The notes under the pieces are model-generated. The model saw only the letters and a list, made by a program, of their open reading frames with translations, ran no database searches and was not told where the DNA came from. This document shows, piece by piece, positions 25,589 through 32,708 of a DNA stretch of 41,027 nt; positions within the stretch are counted from its first letter, which is position 1, and each line of letters starts with the position of its first letter. Location of the stretch: the NCBI RefSeq assembly GCF_002154505.1, contig NZ_MUBM01000081.1, forward strand, positions 1-41,027, in the 5' to 3' direction. The translations under genes and the position numbers were made by a program. Source of the stretch: Streptomyces carpinensis (GTDB taxonomy: Bacteria; Actinomycetota; Actinomycetes; Streptomycetales; Streptomycetaceae).

Positions 25589-26056
25589 TTCCGCAAGCTG
25601 TTCCAGGGATTCTCCGTCGAGCGCCTCGGCGACGCCACGATGAGCCCGGCCATCGGACAGACGGCGGAGGACCACAGGCTGCACTACGTGCAGGAGCGCA
25701 TGCGGTTCGGCAAGCCGCTTGCCGAGTTGCCGGCCATCCAGCCGACGTTGGCCGACATGGTGCCGGAGGTCGAGGCTGCCCGGCTGCTGATCCGGAGGGC
25801 GGCCGGGAACGTGGGCACCGGGCTCCCCGATCCGCTCGAGGTGTCGCCGACCAAGTGCCGGGCCAATGAGATGGCCACGCGGGTCACCGACCTGGCCATC
25901 CAGCTGCACGGCGGAAACGGCTGCACCGAGGAATACGGCCTCGAGCGCCTGCTCCGCGACGCGCACGGCCGGCAACTCGCCGGTGACACCCCCACGATGC
26001 GGCGCGTTCGCATCGTCTCAGAACTGCTCGGCCGCGGGCTCGACCAGCGCCGTTGA
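25583..26056 (+). pseudogene. Acyl-CoA dehydrogenase, C-terminal fragment
   Basis: From about 25583 a plus-strand frame reads GFRKLFQGFSVERLGDATMS, then QERMRFGKPLAELPAIQPTL and the C-terminal AIQLHGGNGCTEEYGLERLL and RDAHGRQLAGDTPTMRR. These are the helical C-terminal domain motifs of acyl-CoA dehydrogenases. Only about 157 residues remain of a family usually near 380-400, so the flavin- and substrate-binding N-terminal domains are missing and it cannot be active. An ATG at 25640 could start a 138-residue peptide, but this is probably a relic. It lies between the importer and the second binding protein, interrupting what may have been one operon. Confidence 0.75.
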
Positions 26057-26078
26057 CGGCGCCGAGCGCTGCCGACAG

Positions 26079-26106
26079 TCCGCGGGGCGCGAAAGCGTCC
26101 CGCGGA
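26079..26106 (+). terminator. Strong hairpin with GAAA loop before SBP2
   Basis: TCCGCGGGGCGC and GCGTCCCGCGGA form a 12-pair stem (one G-T) closed by a GAAA tetraloop, 22 bases after the fragment's stop. It likely terminates upstream transcription. SBP2 begins only about 50 bases later, so its promoter must lie in or overlap this short gap. Confidence 0.65.
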
Positions 26107-26158
26107 AATATCAGCAACATCATGAAAAGTACCTGGGCTCCATAACCTGGGAGGTTTG

Positions 26159-27328
26159 ATGTTCAAGCGCAGAGGTATGGCCGCAGGGGCAGTGGCTGCG
26201 GTGATCGCTCTGACGATGTCCGCCTGCGGCTCCGATTCGGGAGGAGCGGTCGCGGGAGGGGGGCTTCCGGCAACAGTGCACATTCTGTCGATCAAGGAGA
26301 TGACCGGTGCGGTGGCGTTCGCCGGTACCTCCGGCGAGAAGGGGCTGCAGCTAGCTGTCGAGGAGGTCAACAAGCAGAAGTTCCTGGGGTCCACGACCAT
26401 CAAGGTGGACACGCAGGACAGCGGTTACAACGCGCAGACCGCGGCGAGCCTGGCCTCGCAGGGAATCGCGAACAAGAAGTACTCCGTGATCTCCGGACCG
26501 CTGTCGAGCCAGCAGGCAGCGGCCGTCGCCCCGCTTGCACAGAAGGGCAAGACGCCGACCGTGTTCGTGCAGGCGGCGAGCGACGGCATCCTGGTGGGGG
26601 ACTACATCTACCGGGTCACGGCGCCCCAGCCCTCGTTCTATGCGGCCAACGTCGGGCCGTACATGCAGAAGAAGAACGTCAAGTCCGTCTCGATCCTCTA
26701 CAACGCGGGTTCGCCGACCATCGCCGAACTCGCGACCAAGACGATCCCGGACATGGCGGCCAAGTACGGCTTCAAGATCAAGGCCACCAGCTCCGTTCAG
26801 CTCTCGACGCAAGACTTTGCCTCGCCGATCTCCAAGCTGGTCGCCACGAAGCCGGACGCGGCAGTACTGCTGCTGGTCGGCTCGCAGAACCCCGCCGCCA
26901 TGACCCAGCTGCGCCAGGCCGGTTTCACCGGTGAGGTGTTCGGCAACCAGTCGTCCGGCGGCAACAACCTGAAGTCGGCGGGCAAGGACGGCGTGGGCGT
27001 GGTCTGGGCGACCGACTTCAACCCCGCGCAGGACGATCCCGGCTCGCAGAAGTTCGTCGCCGCGTACAAGAAGAAGTACGGTGAGGAACCGCTCGACTAC
27101 GCGGCCGAGGCCTATGACTCGGTCTGGCTGATCGCGCGGGCCCTCAAGGAGGCCGGAAGCGCCGACCGGCAGGAGCTGCAGAAGGCTCTCGACAAGGTCG
27201 CCCAGGCTGGCTTCGAGGGCGCGCAGGGCACCCTGAGCTTCGTCAACCGTGACCTGCGGTTGCCCGGGGTGCTCGTGCAGTGGGACGGCAGCAAGGAAGT
27301 GATGCTGTCCAAGGCTGGGCAGCCCTAG
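26159..27328 (+). CDS. ABC importer substrate-binding lipoprotein, SBP2
   Basis: A 389-residue lipoprotein with lipobox MSAC at Cys23 and the same type I binding-protein fold as SBP1. Shared segments include EMTGAVAFAGTSGEKGLQLA near the N-terminus and AGFEGAQGTLSF near the C-terminus. The similarity runs end to end, indicating duplication or a shared ancestor. It has no permease or ATPase genes of its own nearby and probably feeds the complete importer at 20857-25469, widening its ligand range. I start at ATG 26159 behind GGGAGG; a TTG three bases earlier is the alternative. A terminator hairpin follows. Confidence 0.87.
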   Translation: MFKRRGMAAGAVAAVIALTMSACGSDSGGAVAGGGLPATVHILSIKEMTGAVAFAGTSGEKGLQLAVEEVNKQKFLGSTTIKVDTQDSGYNAQTAASLASQGIANKKYSVISGPLSSQQAAAVAPLAQKGKTPTVFVQAASDGILVGDYIYRVTAPQPSFYAANVGPYMQKKNVKSVSILYNAGSPTIAELATKTIPDMAAKYGFKIKATSSVQLSTQDFASPISKLVATKPDAAVLLLVGSQNPAAMTQLRQAGFTGEVFGNQSSGGNNLKSAGKDGVGVVWATDFNPAQDDPGSQKFVAAYKKKYGEEPLDYAAEAYDSVWLIARALKEAGSADRQELQKALDKVAQAGFEGAQGTLSFVNRDLRLPGVLVQWDGSKEVMLSKAGQP

Positions 27329-27367
27329 CGCAGCGATCCTGAGGGCAGGCAATCCGGGCCGGGAAGT

Positions 27368-27407
27368 CCGGTCCGCGGCTCGGGGCAACCCCCGGGCTGC
27401 GGACCGG
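27368..27407 (+). terminator. Terminator hairpin after SBP2
   Basis: CCGGTCCGC (27368-27376) pairs with GCGGACCGG (27399-27407). The inner GGCTCGGGG/CCCCGGGCT pairs (with two G-T) close around a CAAC loop. It lies 40 bases after the SBP2 stop. Confidence 0.75.
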
Positions 27408-27659
27408 CCAACAAGTCCGCAGCGAATCTATACTAAACAATATAATAGATCTTGAAATGGGTCGCACCCACCCGCGAGCCGGAACCGGATTGAGCTGACC
27501 GCCGGAGTTCCGGACGCAGTGATCCGACGGCACCGACCCGAACAGTCGAGGAGCCGGGCGCAGTAGCCGGCAGAGCACCGCCGAGCCCCCGGTCACCGGG
27601 AGCCCGGTACAGCGTCATCGCTCGAAGCGAGCAGGACCTTGAACAGGGAGGACGTACAC
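27408..27659. other. Promoter-bearing gap before the SnoaL-SDR gene
   Basis: No gene is visible. An AT-rich patch at 27425-27450 contains ATCTAT and ATAGAT as an inverted repeat with TATACT and TATAAT-like stretches between, unusual in this GC-rich sequence and a likely promoter/operator. GGGAGG near 27645 is a ribosome site for the tiny frame at 27660. Confidence 0.4.
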
Positions 27660-27686
27660 ATGACCCGTCGACTGGAGGCCAAGTGA
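27660..27686 (+). CDS. Possible 8-codon leader peptide
   Basis: ATG at 27660 follows a strong AGGGAGG at proper spacing but encodes only MTRRLEAK before TGA, which overlaps the GTG of the next gene (GTGA). It may be a leader that couples translation, or simply show that a frameshift separates the true start from the downstream gene. A second example of this layout occurs at 37840. Confidence 0.35.
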   Translation: MTRRLEAK

Positions 27687-28891
27687 GCGGCGCGCCCATA
27701 TCGGCCGCTGAGGCCGCCGAAGTGCTCAACCGCTACGCCCGGGCCGTCGACGAGCGAGACCTCGACACCCTGGCCGCCCTGGTCACCGACGATGTGCTGA
27801 TGACCCGCGTCGACGGCGTCCGGCAGGGGCGCGAGGGATTCCTCGACGTCTACCGGGAGTTCGGCGGGCAGGACATGGAAGGCAGCCAGCACAGCGTCAC
27901 GAACGTGCTGGTGGCCGAGGAGCACGACGAGACCGTCGTCCGCGCGTACTTCACGGCGTTGATGTTCGACCGCGCAGGCACCCGGATGGTGGTCGGACGC
28001 TACCGTGACAGCCTGGTCCGAGCCGATACAGGCCTGCTCATCTGCCACAAGCGGATCTCAGTGGACCGGGTGGTGCCCCTCCCGGCCTCGGACACCGCGT
28101 GGGGCGGCTCCGGGAGCCGGGACGGCGACCGCCCGGGGGTAGTCGTGACCGGGGCCGGCCGCGGCATCGGCGCGGCGATCGCGCACCACTTCGCGGCCGC
28201 CGGACATCCTGTGGCCGGGATCGACCGCGACGCGGACGGACTCCGGGCCACGATCGAGTCGCTGCCCGGAGAGGGCCACCGCGCCGTCGTCGGAGACGTC
28301 GGCGACGAGTCGGTGGTGGCCGCCGCGTGCGAGCAGGTCGCCGTCGGCGGCAGGCTGCACGCCTTCGTCGCCAACGCGGGCATTACCGGCCCCGGCGCCT
28401 CGGCGGAGTTTCCGGTGGAGCAGTGGGACCGGCTGCTGAGCGTCGACCTGACGGCCGTCTTCCTGGGGGCGCGGACCGCCTACCGGTACCTGGCTCCGGG
28501 CGGCAGCGTGGTCGCGGTCTCGTCGATCAACGCCAGGTTCGGTTTCGGCGGTCGCGCCGCGTACTGCGCGGCCAAGGCGGGAGTCGAGGGGTTGGTCCGG
28601 GCCCTGGCCGTGGAGTGGGCGAGTTCCGGGGTCCGGGTGAACGCGGTGGCCCCCGGCGCCATCTCGACGCAGCTGCAGCAGGACATGATCGCCTCCGGGC
28701 ACGCGTCCGCGGCACAGTACCTCGACCGCATTCCGATGGCGCGTACGGGCCGCCCCGAGGAGATCGCCGACGTGGTGGAGTTCCTGGCTTCACCCGGCGC
28801 GAGCTACGTCAACGGAGCCGTCGTCCCCGTCGACGGCGGGTGGCAGGCCGCAGGCCTGCCCGCCGGCGAACCCGAGCATGCGCGCCCCTGA
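27683..28891 (+). CDS. SnoaL-like domain fused to a short-chain dehydrogenase (SDR)
   Basis: A 402-residue two-domain protein. Residues 1-130 are SnoaL/NTF2-like (VLNRYARAVDERDLDTLAAL, VTDDVLMTRVDG and YRDSLVRADTGLLICHKRIS). A short linker leads to a complete classical SDR from about residue 148, with cofactor motif TGAGRGIG at 156-163, NAG in VANAGITG, Ser281, Tyr294, Lys298 and the closing YVNGAVVPVDGG. The catalytic tetrad is present, so it should reduce or oxidise an alcohol/ketone. SDRs are normally about 250 residues; this N-terminal fusion is unusual. The SnoaL domain could bind or hydrate/isomerise the same oxo-substrate. GTG 27683 has GGAGG four bases upstream and overlaps the tiny leader frame. 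Confidence 0.85.
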   Translation: MSGAPISAAEAAEVLNRYARAVDERDLDTLAALVTDDVLMTRVDGVRQGREGFLDVYREFGGQDMEGSQHSVTNVLVAEEHDETVVRAYFTALMFDRAGTRMVVGRYRDSLVRADTGLLICHKRISVDRVVPLPASDTAWGGSGSRDGDRPGVVVTGAGRGIGAAIAHHFAAAGHPVAGIDRDADGLRATIESLPGEGHRAVVGDVGDESVVAAACEQVAVGGRLHAFVANAGITGPGASAEFPVEQWDRLLSVDLTAVFLGARTAYRYLAPGGSVVAVSSINARFGFGGRAAYCAAKAGVEGLVRALAVEWASSGVRVNAVAPGAISTQLQQDMIASGHASAAQYLDRIPMARTGRPEEIADVVEFLASPGASYVNGAVVPVDGGWQAAGLPAGEPEHARP

Positions 28892-29042
28892 CCGGCGGCG
28901 CCCGGCGCGGAGCGCGGGTAGGCCGGATCGACCCGGCGTGCCCGCGCTTCCCGGAGCAGAGCCCCGCGCTCCGGTTGACGGAGCGCAACCGATTTCCCAC
29001 GTGTCACGCCTGTGGACAAGCTCGAACCAGGGAGGCTCAACG

Positions 29043-31043
29043 ATGACCCTTCTTCCCGACCGACCCTCGAACGAGGCCGACGGCACGGACTCGGCATACC
29101 CGCACGTGTTCCGGCCGATCCGCATCGGCACGATGCACCTACGCAACAGGATCATGGTGCCGCCGCACGGGTCTGCGATCGGAAACCTGTGGGGTACCGA
29201 GGAACAGGCGGCCCGGCACATCGCCTACTGGGAGTCACGGGCACGGGACGGTGCGTCCTGGATCGACGGTGTCCGCGGCCGGGTGCGGAACCCGGTCATC
29301 CCCGGCTTCGAGACGCACGGGTACGGCGCGGAGACGATCGGCAGCTACCGGCAGCCGAACTACGTCGAACGCGTCCAGCAGCTGGTCAAGGTGCTGCACG
29401 ACGCCGGCGCGGTGGTGACCTCCCAGCTAACCGTGATCGGCGGTGTCCCGCATTCCCCCGGCAGCCGGCTGAGCGCGCCGATCTACAACTCCCGTCCGCA
29501 CGTGATGACACGCGGCGACATCAAGGAGTACGTCGACGAGTACCGGTTCTCCGCCCGTCAGGCCCGCAAGGCCGGGCTGGACGGCATCGAACTGCACCTC
29601 AACCACGACGACCTGCTCGAGTGGTTCCTGTCGCCGTACACCAACGACCGGGACGACGAGTACGGCGGTTCGCTGGAGAACCGCGCCCGGTTCGCGGTGG
29701 AGACCCTCGCCGCCGTCCGTGACGAGATCGGCACCGACATGACGCTCGGTGTCCGTCTCAACATGCGCCAGGAGGTGCCGGGCGGCTTCGACACCGGCGA
29801 CGGGCTGGTGATCGCGCAGTACCTCGAGTCGACCGGGCTCATCGACTTCCTCCACGCGGTCATCGGCTCGCCGTGGGGCGACCCCAGCTACATCCAGCCG
29901 CAGTTCTACGAACCCGCCCAGTGGGCCGAACTGGCCGGTCAGGTCCGCAAGGCGGTGTCCCTCCCCGTCGTCTACGCCGGGCGGGTCAACTCCATCGACG
30001 TGGCGGAGCAGGTGCTCGCCTCCGGCCACGCGGACGTGGTCGGCATGGCCCGCGCCTACATCGCGGAACGGGACCTGCTGACCAAGGCGCGTGCGGGACG
30101 GCGCGAGGAGATCCGGCCGTGCGTCGGCGGGAACGACTGCATCAGCAGGCAGTACGCCGAGGGACTGCCCTTCGGTTGCGCGGTGAACCCGCACGTCGGC
30201 AGCGAGGTGAACGGACGATGGGGGAGGGCGGCGCGTCCGCGGCGGCTCCTGGTCGTCGGCGGCGGACCCGCCGGTATGGAACTCGCCGGCCTGGCCGCCG
30301 AGAGCGGTCACTCCGTGGAGCTGTGGGAAGCCGACCAGGAACTCGGCGGCCAGCTGCGGATCGCCGCTCAGGCGCGCAGCTACGAGCAGTACTCCCGCTA
30401 CCTCGGCTGGCAGGCGGCCCGGCTGGAGCGGAGCGGGGTCGAGGTCCGGCTGGGCCACCGGGCGACGGCCGACGACGTGATCGCCGCGGGCGTGGACCTG
30501 GTCGCGATCGCCACCGGCGCGACCGCACACCGGCCCCGGATCGACGGCGTCGATCTGCCGCACGTGGTGCAGAGCCGGGAGGTGCTGCGCGGAGCGGCCG
30601 ACGTCGGCCGGCGGGTGCTGGTCGTCGCCCAGGACGACCACCTGCCGCCGCTGAGCCTTGCCGACACCCTCAGTGCCCGCGGTCACGAGGTGACGCTCGT
30701 CTATGGACCCGCACAGCCGGCGCAGCTGCTCGGTCGCTACATCACTGGGGGGATCCTGGCCCGGCTCTACCGTCAGGAAGTGGTGTTCCGGCACCACGAG
30801 GAGGTGGTGCGGATCTCGGCCGACTCGGTGACGGTGCGCAACATCTACTCCCGCCTCAGCGAAGAGCTCTCCGGTTACGACAGCGTCGTACTGTCCTGCG
30901 GAGGCGACTCGGACGCCTCGCTCCACGCCGAGCTCCTGGGCAGAGTGCCGCATCTGCACGTGCTCGGGGACGCCTACGCCCCCAGGCGCCTCGTCTTCGC
31001 GACCCGGCAGGCCTACGCGCTCGCAAAGTCCCTCCTGGACTGA
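29043..31043 (+). CDS. Old-yellow-enzyme/TMADH-type FMN-[Fe-S]-FAD oxidoreductase
   Basis: A 666-residue protein. Residues 20-355 form the FMN TIM barrel (FRPIRIGTMHLRNRIMVPPH, then GIELHLNHDDLLEWFLSPYT and DDEYGGSLENRARF). A cysteine cluster region follows, then an FAD/NAD domain with LVVGGGPAGMELAGLAAESG. This is the architecture of 2,4-dienoyl-CoA reductase and trimethylamine dehydrogenase. The cluster ligands are Cys360, Cys366 and Cys379, with Gly363 where the family has a cysteine (spacing 3-3-13 as in TMADH), so the iron-sulfur centre may be altered. Expected activity is reduction of an enone/enoyl-CoA or oxidative N-demethylation. I start at ATG 29043 behind GGGAGG; an open frame upstream is not convincing. 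Confidence 0.85.
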   Translation: MTLLPDRPSNEADGTDSAYPHVFRPIRIGTMHLRNRIMVPPHGSAIGNLWGTEEQAARHIAYWESRARDGASWIDGVRGRVRNPVIPGFETHGYGAETIGSYRQPNYVERVQQLVKVLHDAGAVVTSQLTVIGGVPHSPGSRLSAPIYNSRPHVMTRGDIKEYVDEYRFSARQARKAGLDGIELHLNHDDLLEWFLSPYTNDRDDEYGGSLENRARFAVETLAAVRDEIGTDMTLGVRLNMRQEVPGGFDTGDGLVIAQYLESTGLIDFLHAVIGSPWGDPSYIQPQFYEPAQWAELAGQVRKAVSLPVVYAGRVNSIDVAEQVLASGHADVVGMARAYIAERDLLTKARAGRREEIRPCVGGNDCISRQYAEGLPFGCAVNPHVGSEVNGRWGRAARPRRLLVVGGGPAGMELAGLAAESGHSVELWEADQELGGQLRIAAQARSYEQYSRYLGWQAARLERSGVEVRLGHRATADDVIAAGVDLVAIATGATAHRPRIDGVDLPHVVQSREVLRGAADVGRRVLVVAQDDHLPPLSLADTLSARGHEVTLVYGPAQPAQLLGRYITGGILARLYRQEVVFRHHEEVVRISADSVTVRNIYSRLSEELSGYDSVVLSCGGDSDASLHAELLGRVPHLHVLGDAYAPRRLVFATRQAYALAKSLLD

Positions 31044-31051
31044 GACCGACG

Positions 31052-31095
31052 AAAGCGGCGTGGGACACCGATGCATCGGCGTCCCACGCCGCTTT
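31052..31095. terminator. Hairpin 1 of a triple convergent terminator
   Basis: AAAGCGGCGTGGGAC (31052-31066) pairs with its exact complement at 31081-31095. The loop itself is the palindrome CCGATGCATCGG. The 3' side ends in TTTT. It lies 8 bases after the OYE-type stop and is a strong terminator for that gene. Confidence 0.8.
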
Positions 31096-31104
31096 TCGTG
31101 GTGT

Positions 31105-31142
31105 CGATCCGACGCCGGCCCGTACGGGCCGGCGTCGGATCG
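31105..31142. terminator. Hairpin 2 of the triple terminator
   Basis: A perfect 38-bp palindrome (19 bases each side, centred on CGT|ACG). Being symmetric, it can act on both converging transcripts. Confidence 0.7.
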
Positions 31143-31151
31143 GGCTTGGAC

Positions 31152-31190
31152 GCCCGGCCGGACCGGATTTGTCGCACAGTCCGGCCGGGC
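31152..31190. terminator. Hairpin 3 of the triple terminator
   Basis: GCCCGGCCGGAC (31152-31163) and GTCCGGCCGGGC (31179-31190) form a perfect 12-bp stem with a 15-base loop. It is the first structure met by transcripts leaving korB, about 107 bases past its stop. The stretch 31191-31296 holds no gene. Confidence 0.65.
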
Positions 31191-31296
31191 CGTTGGTGTC
31201 AGCGCCGCCCTATGACACAGGCCGGGGCGGGCGTGATGACGTGGGGCAGCAGGTTGATCGCGGGGCCGCTCCTGACGGCCCCTGCCCGCCGTCGTC

Positions 31297-32385
31297 TCAG
31301 CCGACCGTCCAGGTGTCACCACCGCCGAGCAGCGCGGCCAGCTGGGCCTCGGGCGTCTGGTCCGGCGCCGTCGCCGCCCGCGTGGCCGCAACCTGCGCCC
31401 GGGCCTGGTCGTCGTAGGTCGGACGCTCGACCTGCCGGAAGATCCCGATGGGCGCCTGGCGCAGCACGCCGCCGTCGGTGAGTCGCGAGATCGCGAAGGC
31501 CATCGTCGGGTCGGAGTTGTGCGCGTCGTGGACCAGCACGTTCTCGATCCCGACTTCGGCGACGAGGGCTACCTTCACGCCACCGGTCAGCGAGTCGCGG
31601 ACGAGTCCCTTCGAACCGCCGGTCCCGAAGGCGATCGGCTCGCCATGGACCAGCGGGACGATCGCGTCGGCCTTGGTGTCACCGTCCTTGACGGCGTCGA
31701 AGGCGCCGTCGTTGAAGATCGGGCAGTTCTGGTAGATCTCCACCAGGGCGGTGCCGCGGTGGGCTGCCGCGGCCGAGAGCACCGAGGTGAGGTGCTTGCG
31801 GTCGGAGTCGATCGTGCGGGCCACGAAGGTCGCCTCGGCGCCCAGGGCCAGTGAGACCGGGTTGAACGGGTGGTCGATCGAGCCGACCGGGGTCGACTTG
31901 GTGACCTTGCCGGCCTCCGAGGTGGGGGAGTACTGCCCCTTGGTCAGGCCGTAGATCCGGTTGTTGAACAGCAGGATCGTCATGTTGACGTTGCGGCGCA
32001 GCGCGTGGACCAGGTGGTTGCCGCCGATCGAGAGCGCGTCGCCGTCACCGGTGACGACCCACACCGAGAGGTCCTCGCGTGCGGTGGCGATGCCGGTTGC
32101 GATCGACGGGGCGCGGCCGTGGATCGAGTGCATTCCGTAGGTGTCGAGGTAGTACGGGAAGCGCGAGGAGCAGCCGATGCCGGAGACGAAGACGATGTTC
32201 TCCCGGCGCAGCCCGAGGTCGGGCAGGAAGCTCTGGACGGCCTTGAGCACGGCGTAGTCACCACAGCCGGGGCACCAGCGCACCTCCTGGTCGGAGGAGT
32301 AGTCCCGGGCGGTCTGCTTGTCCGACGAGGTGGGGACCAGGTCGAGACCGCGGAGCCGCGGGATGTCGAGGTCCTGCAGGGTCAT
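31297..32385 (-). CDS. korB: 2-oxoacid:ferredoxin oxidoreductase, beta subunit
   Basis: A 362-residue thiamine-diphosphate subunit. RWCPGCGDY at 36-44 and the ThDP motif GDGDALSIGGNH ending in LLFNN are seen, plus GSIDHPFNPVSLALGAEATF. The length and sequence fit the actinobacterial KorB that with KorA oxidises 2-oxoglutarate (or another 2-oxoacid) to an acyl-CoA with ferredoxin reduction. I start it at MTLQDLDIP, whose ATG overlaps the ferredoxin stop (ATGA) with GGAGCAGGAG ahead. A longer in-frame reading through the ferredoxin gene is an artefact. A degraded C-terminal copy of a related gene lies at 37468-37761. Confidence 0.9.
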   Translation of the reverse strand: MTLQDLDIPRLRGLDLVPTSSDKQTARDYSSDQEVRWCPGCGDYAVLKAVQSFLPDLGLRRENIVFVSGIGCSSRFPYYLDTYGMHSIHGRAPSIATGIATAREDLSVWVVTGDGDALSIGGNHLVHALRRNVNMTILLFNNRIYGLTKGQYSPTSEAGKVTKSTPVGSIDHPFNPVSLALGAEATFVARTIDSDRKHLTSVLSAAAAHRGTALVEIYQNCPIFNDGAFDAVKDGDTKADAIVPLVHGEPIAFGTGGSKGLVRDSLTGGVKVALVAEVGIENVLVHDAHNSDPTMAFAISRLTDGGVLRQAPIGIFRQVERPTYDDQARAQVAATRAATAPDQTPEAQLAALLGGGDTWTVG

Positions 32386-32708
32386 GCTCCTGCTCCTTCC
32401 GTCTCCAGCGCCTGGATCCGCGGGTGGTCGGCGCCCAGCGGGCCGTGGTTGCCGGCGCCGCCGGGCTGCCCGAGGCCGTCGAAGACCTCGGCGTTGATCG
32501 CGATGTAGTCGGTCCACTCGTCGGGGACGTCGTCGGCGTAGAAGATCGCCTCCGCCGGGCAGACCGGCTCGCAGGCACCGCAGTCGACGCACTCGTCGGG
32601 CTGGATGTAGAGCATGCGCTCACCCTGGTAGATGCAGTCGACGGGGCACTCGTCGACGCAGGCGCGGTCGCGGACGTCCACGCAGGGCTGGGCAATCACG
32701 TAGGTCAT
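32382..32708 (-). CDS. 7Fe ferredoxin (FdxA-like)
   Basis: A 108-residue ferredoxin. Cysteines 9, 17, 21, 25 and 40, 43, 46, 50 have the spacing of actinobacterial [3Fe-4S][4Fe-4S] ferredoxins (CVDVRDRACVDECPVDC, then CVDCGACEPVC). A C-terminal extension DEWTDYIAINAEVFDGLGQP is typical of that group. It sits between korA and korB with four-base overlaps on both sides, so it is made in step with them and is the obvious electron acceptor of the oxidoreductase. Confidence 0.92.
   Translation of the reverse strand: MTYVIAQPCVDVRDRACVDECPVDCIYQGERMLYIQPDECVDCGACEPVCPAEAIFYADDVPDEWTDYIAINAEVFDGLGQPGGAGNHGPLGADHPRIQALETEGAGA

Noticed and set aside
28878..29042. Extended start for the OYE-type protein (55 more residues)
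   Set aside because: Added residues are Arg/Pro-rich and unlike the family; ATG 29043 has an excellent ribosome site.
29427..31391. A 654-codon minus-strand open frame over the OYE-type gene and the triple hairpin
   Set aside because: It would run through three terminator hairpins and is antisense to a gene with FMN, Fe-S and FAD motifs.
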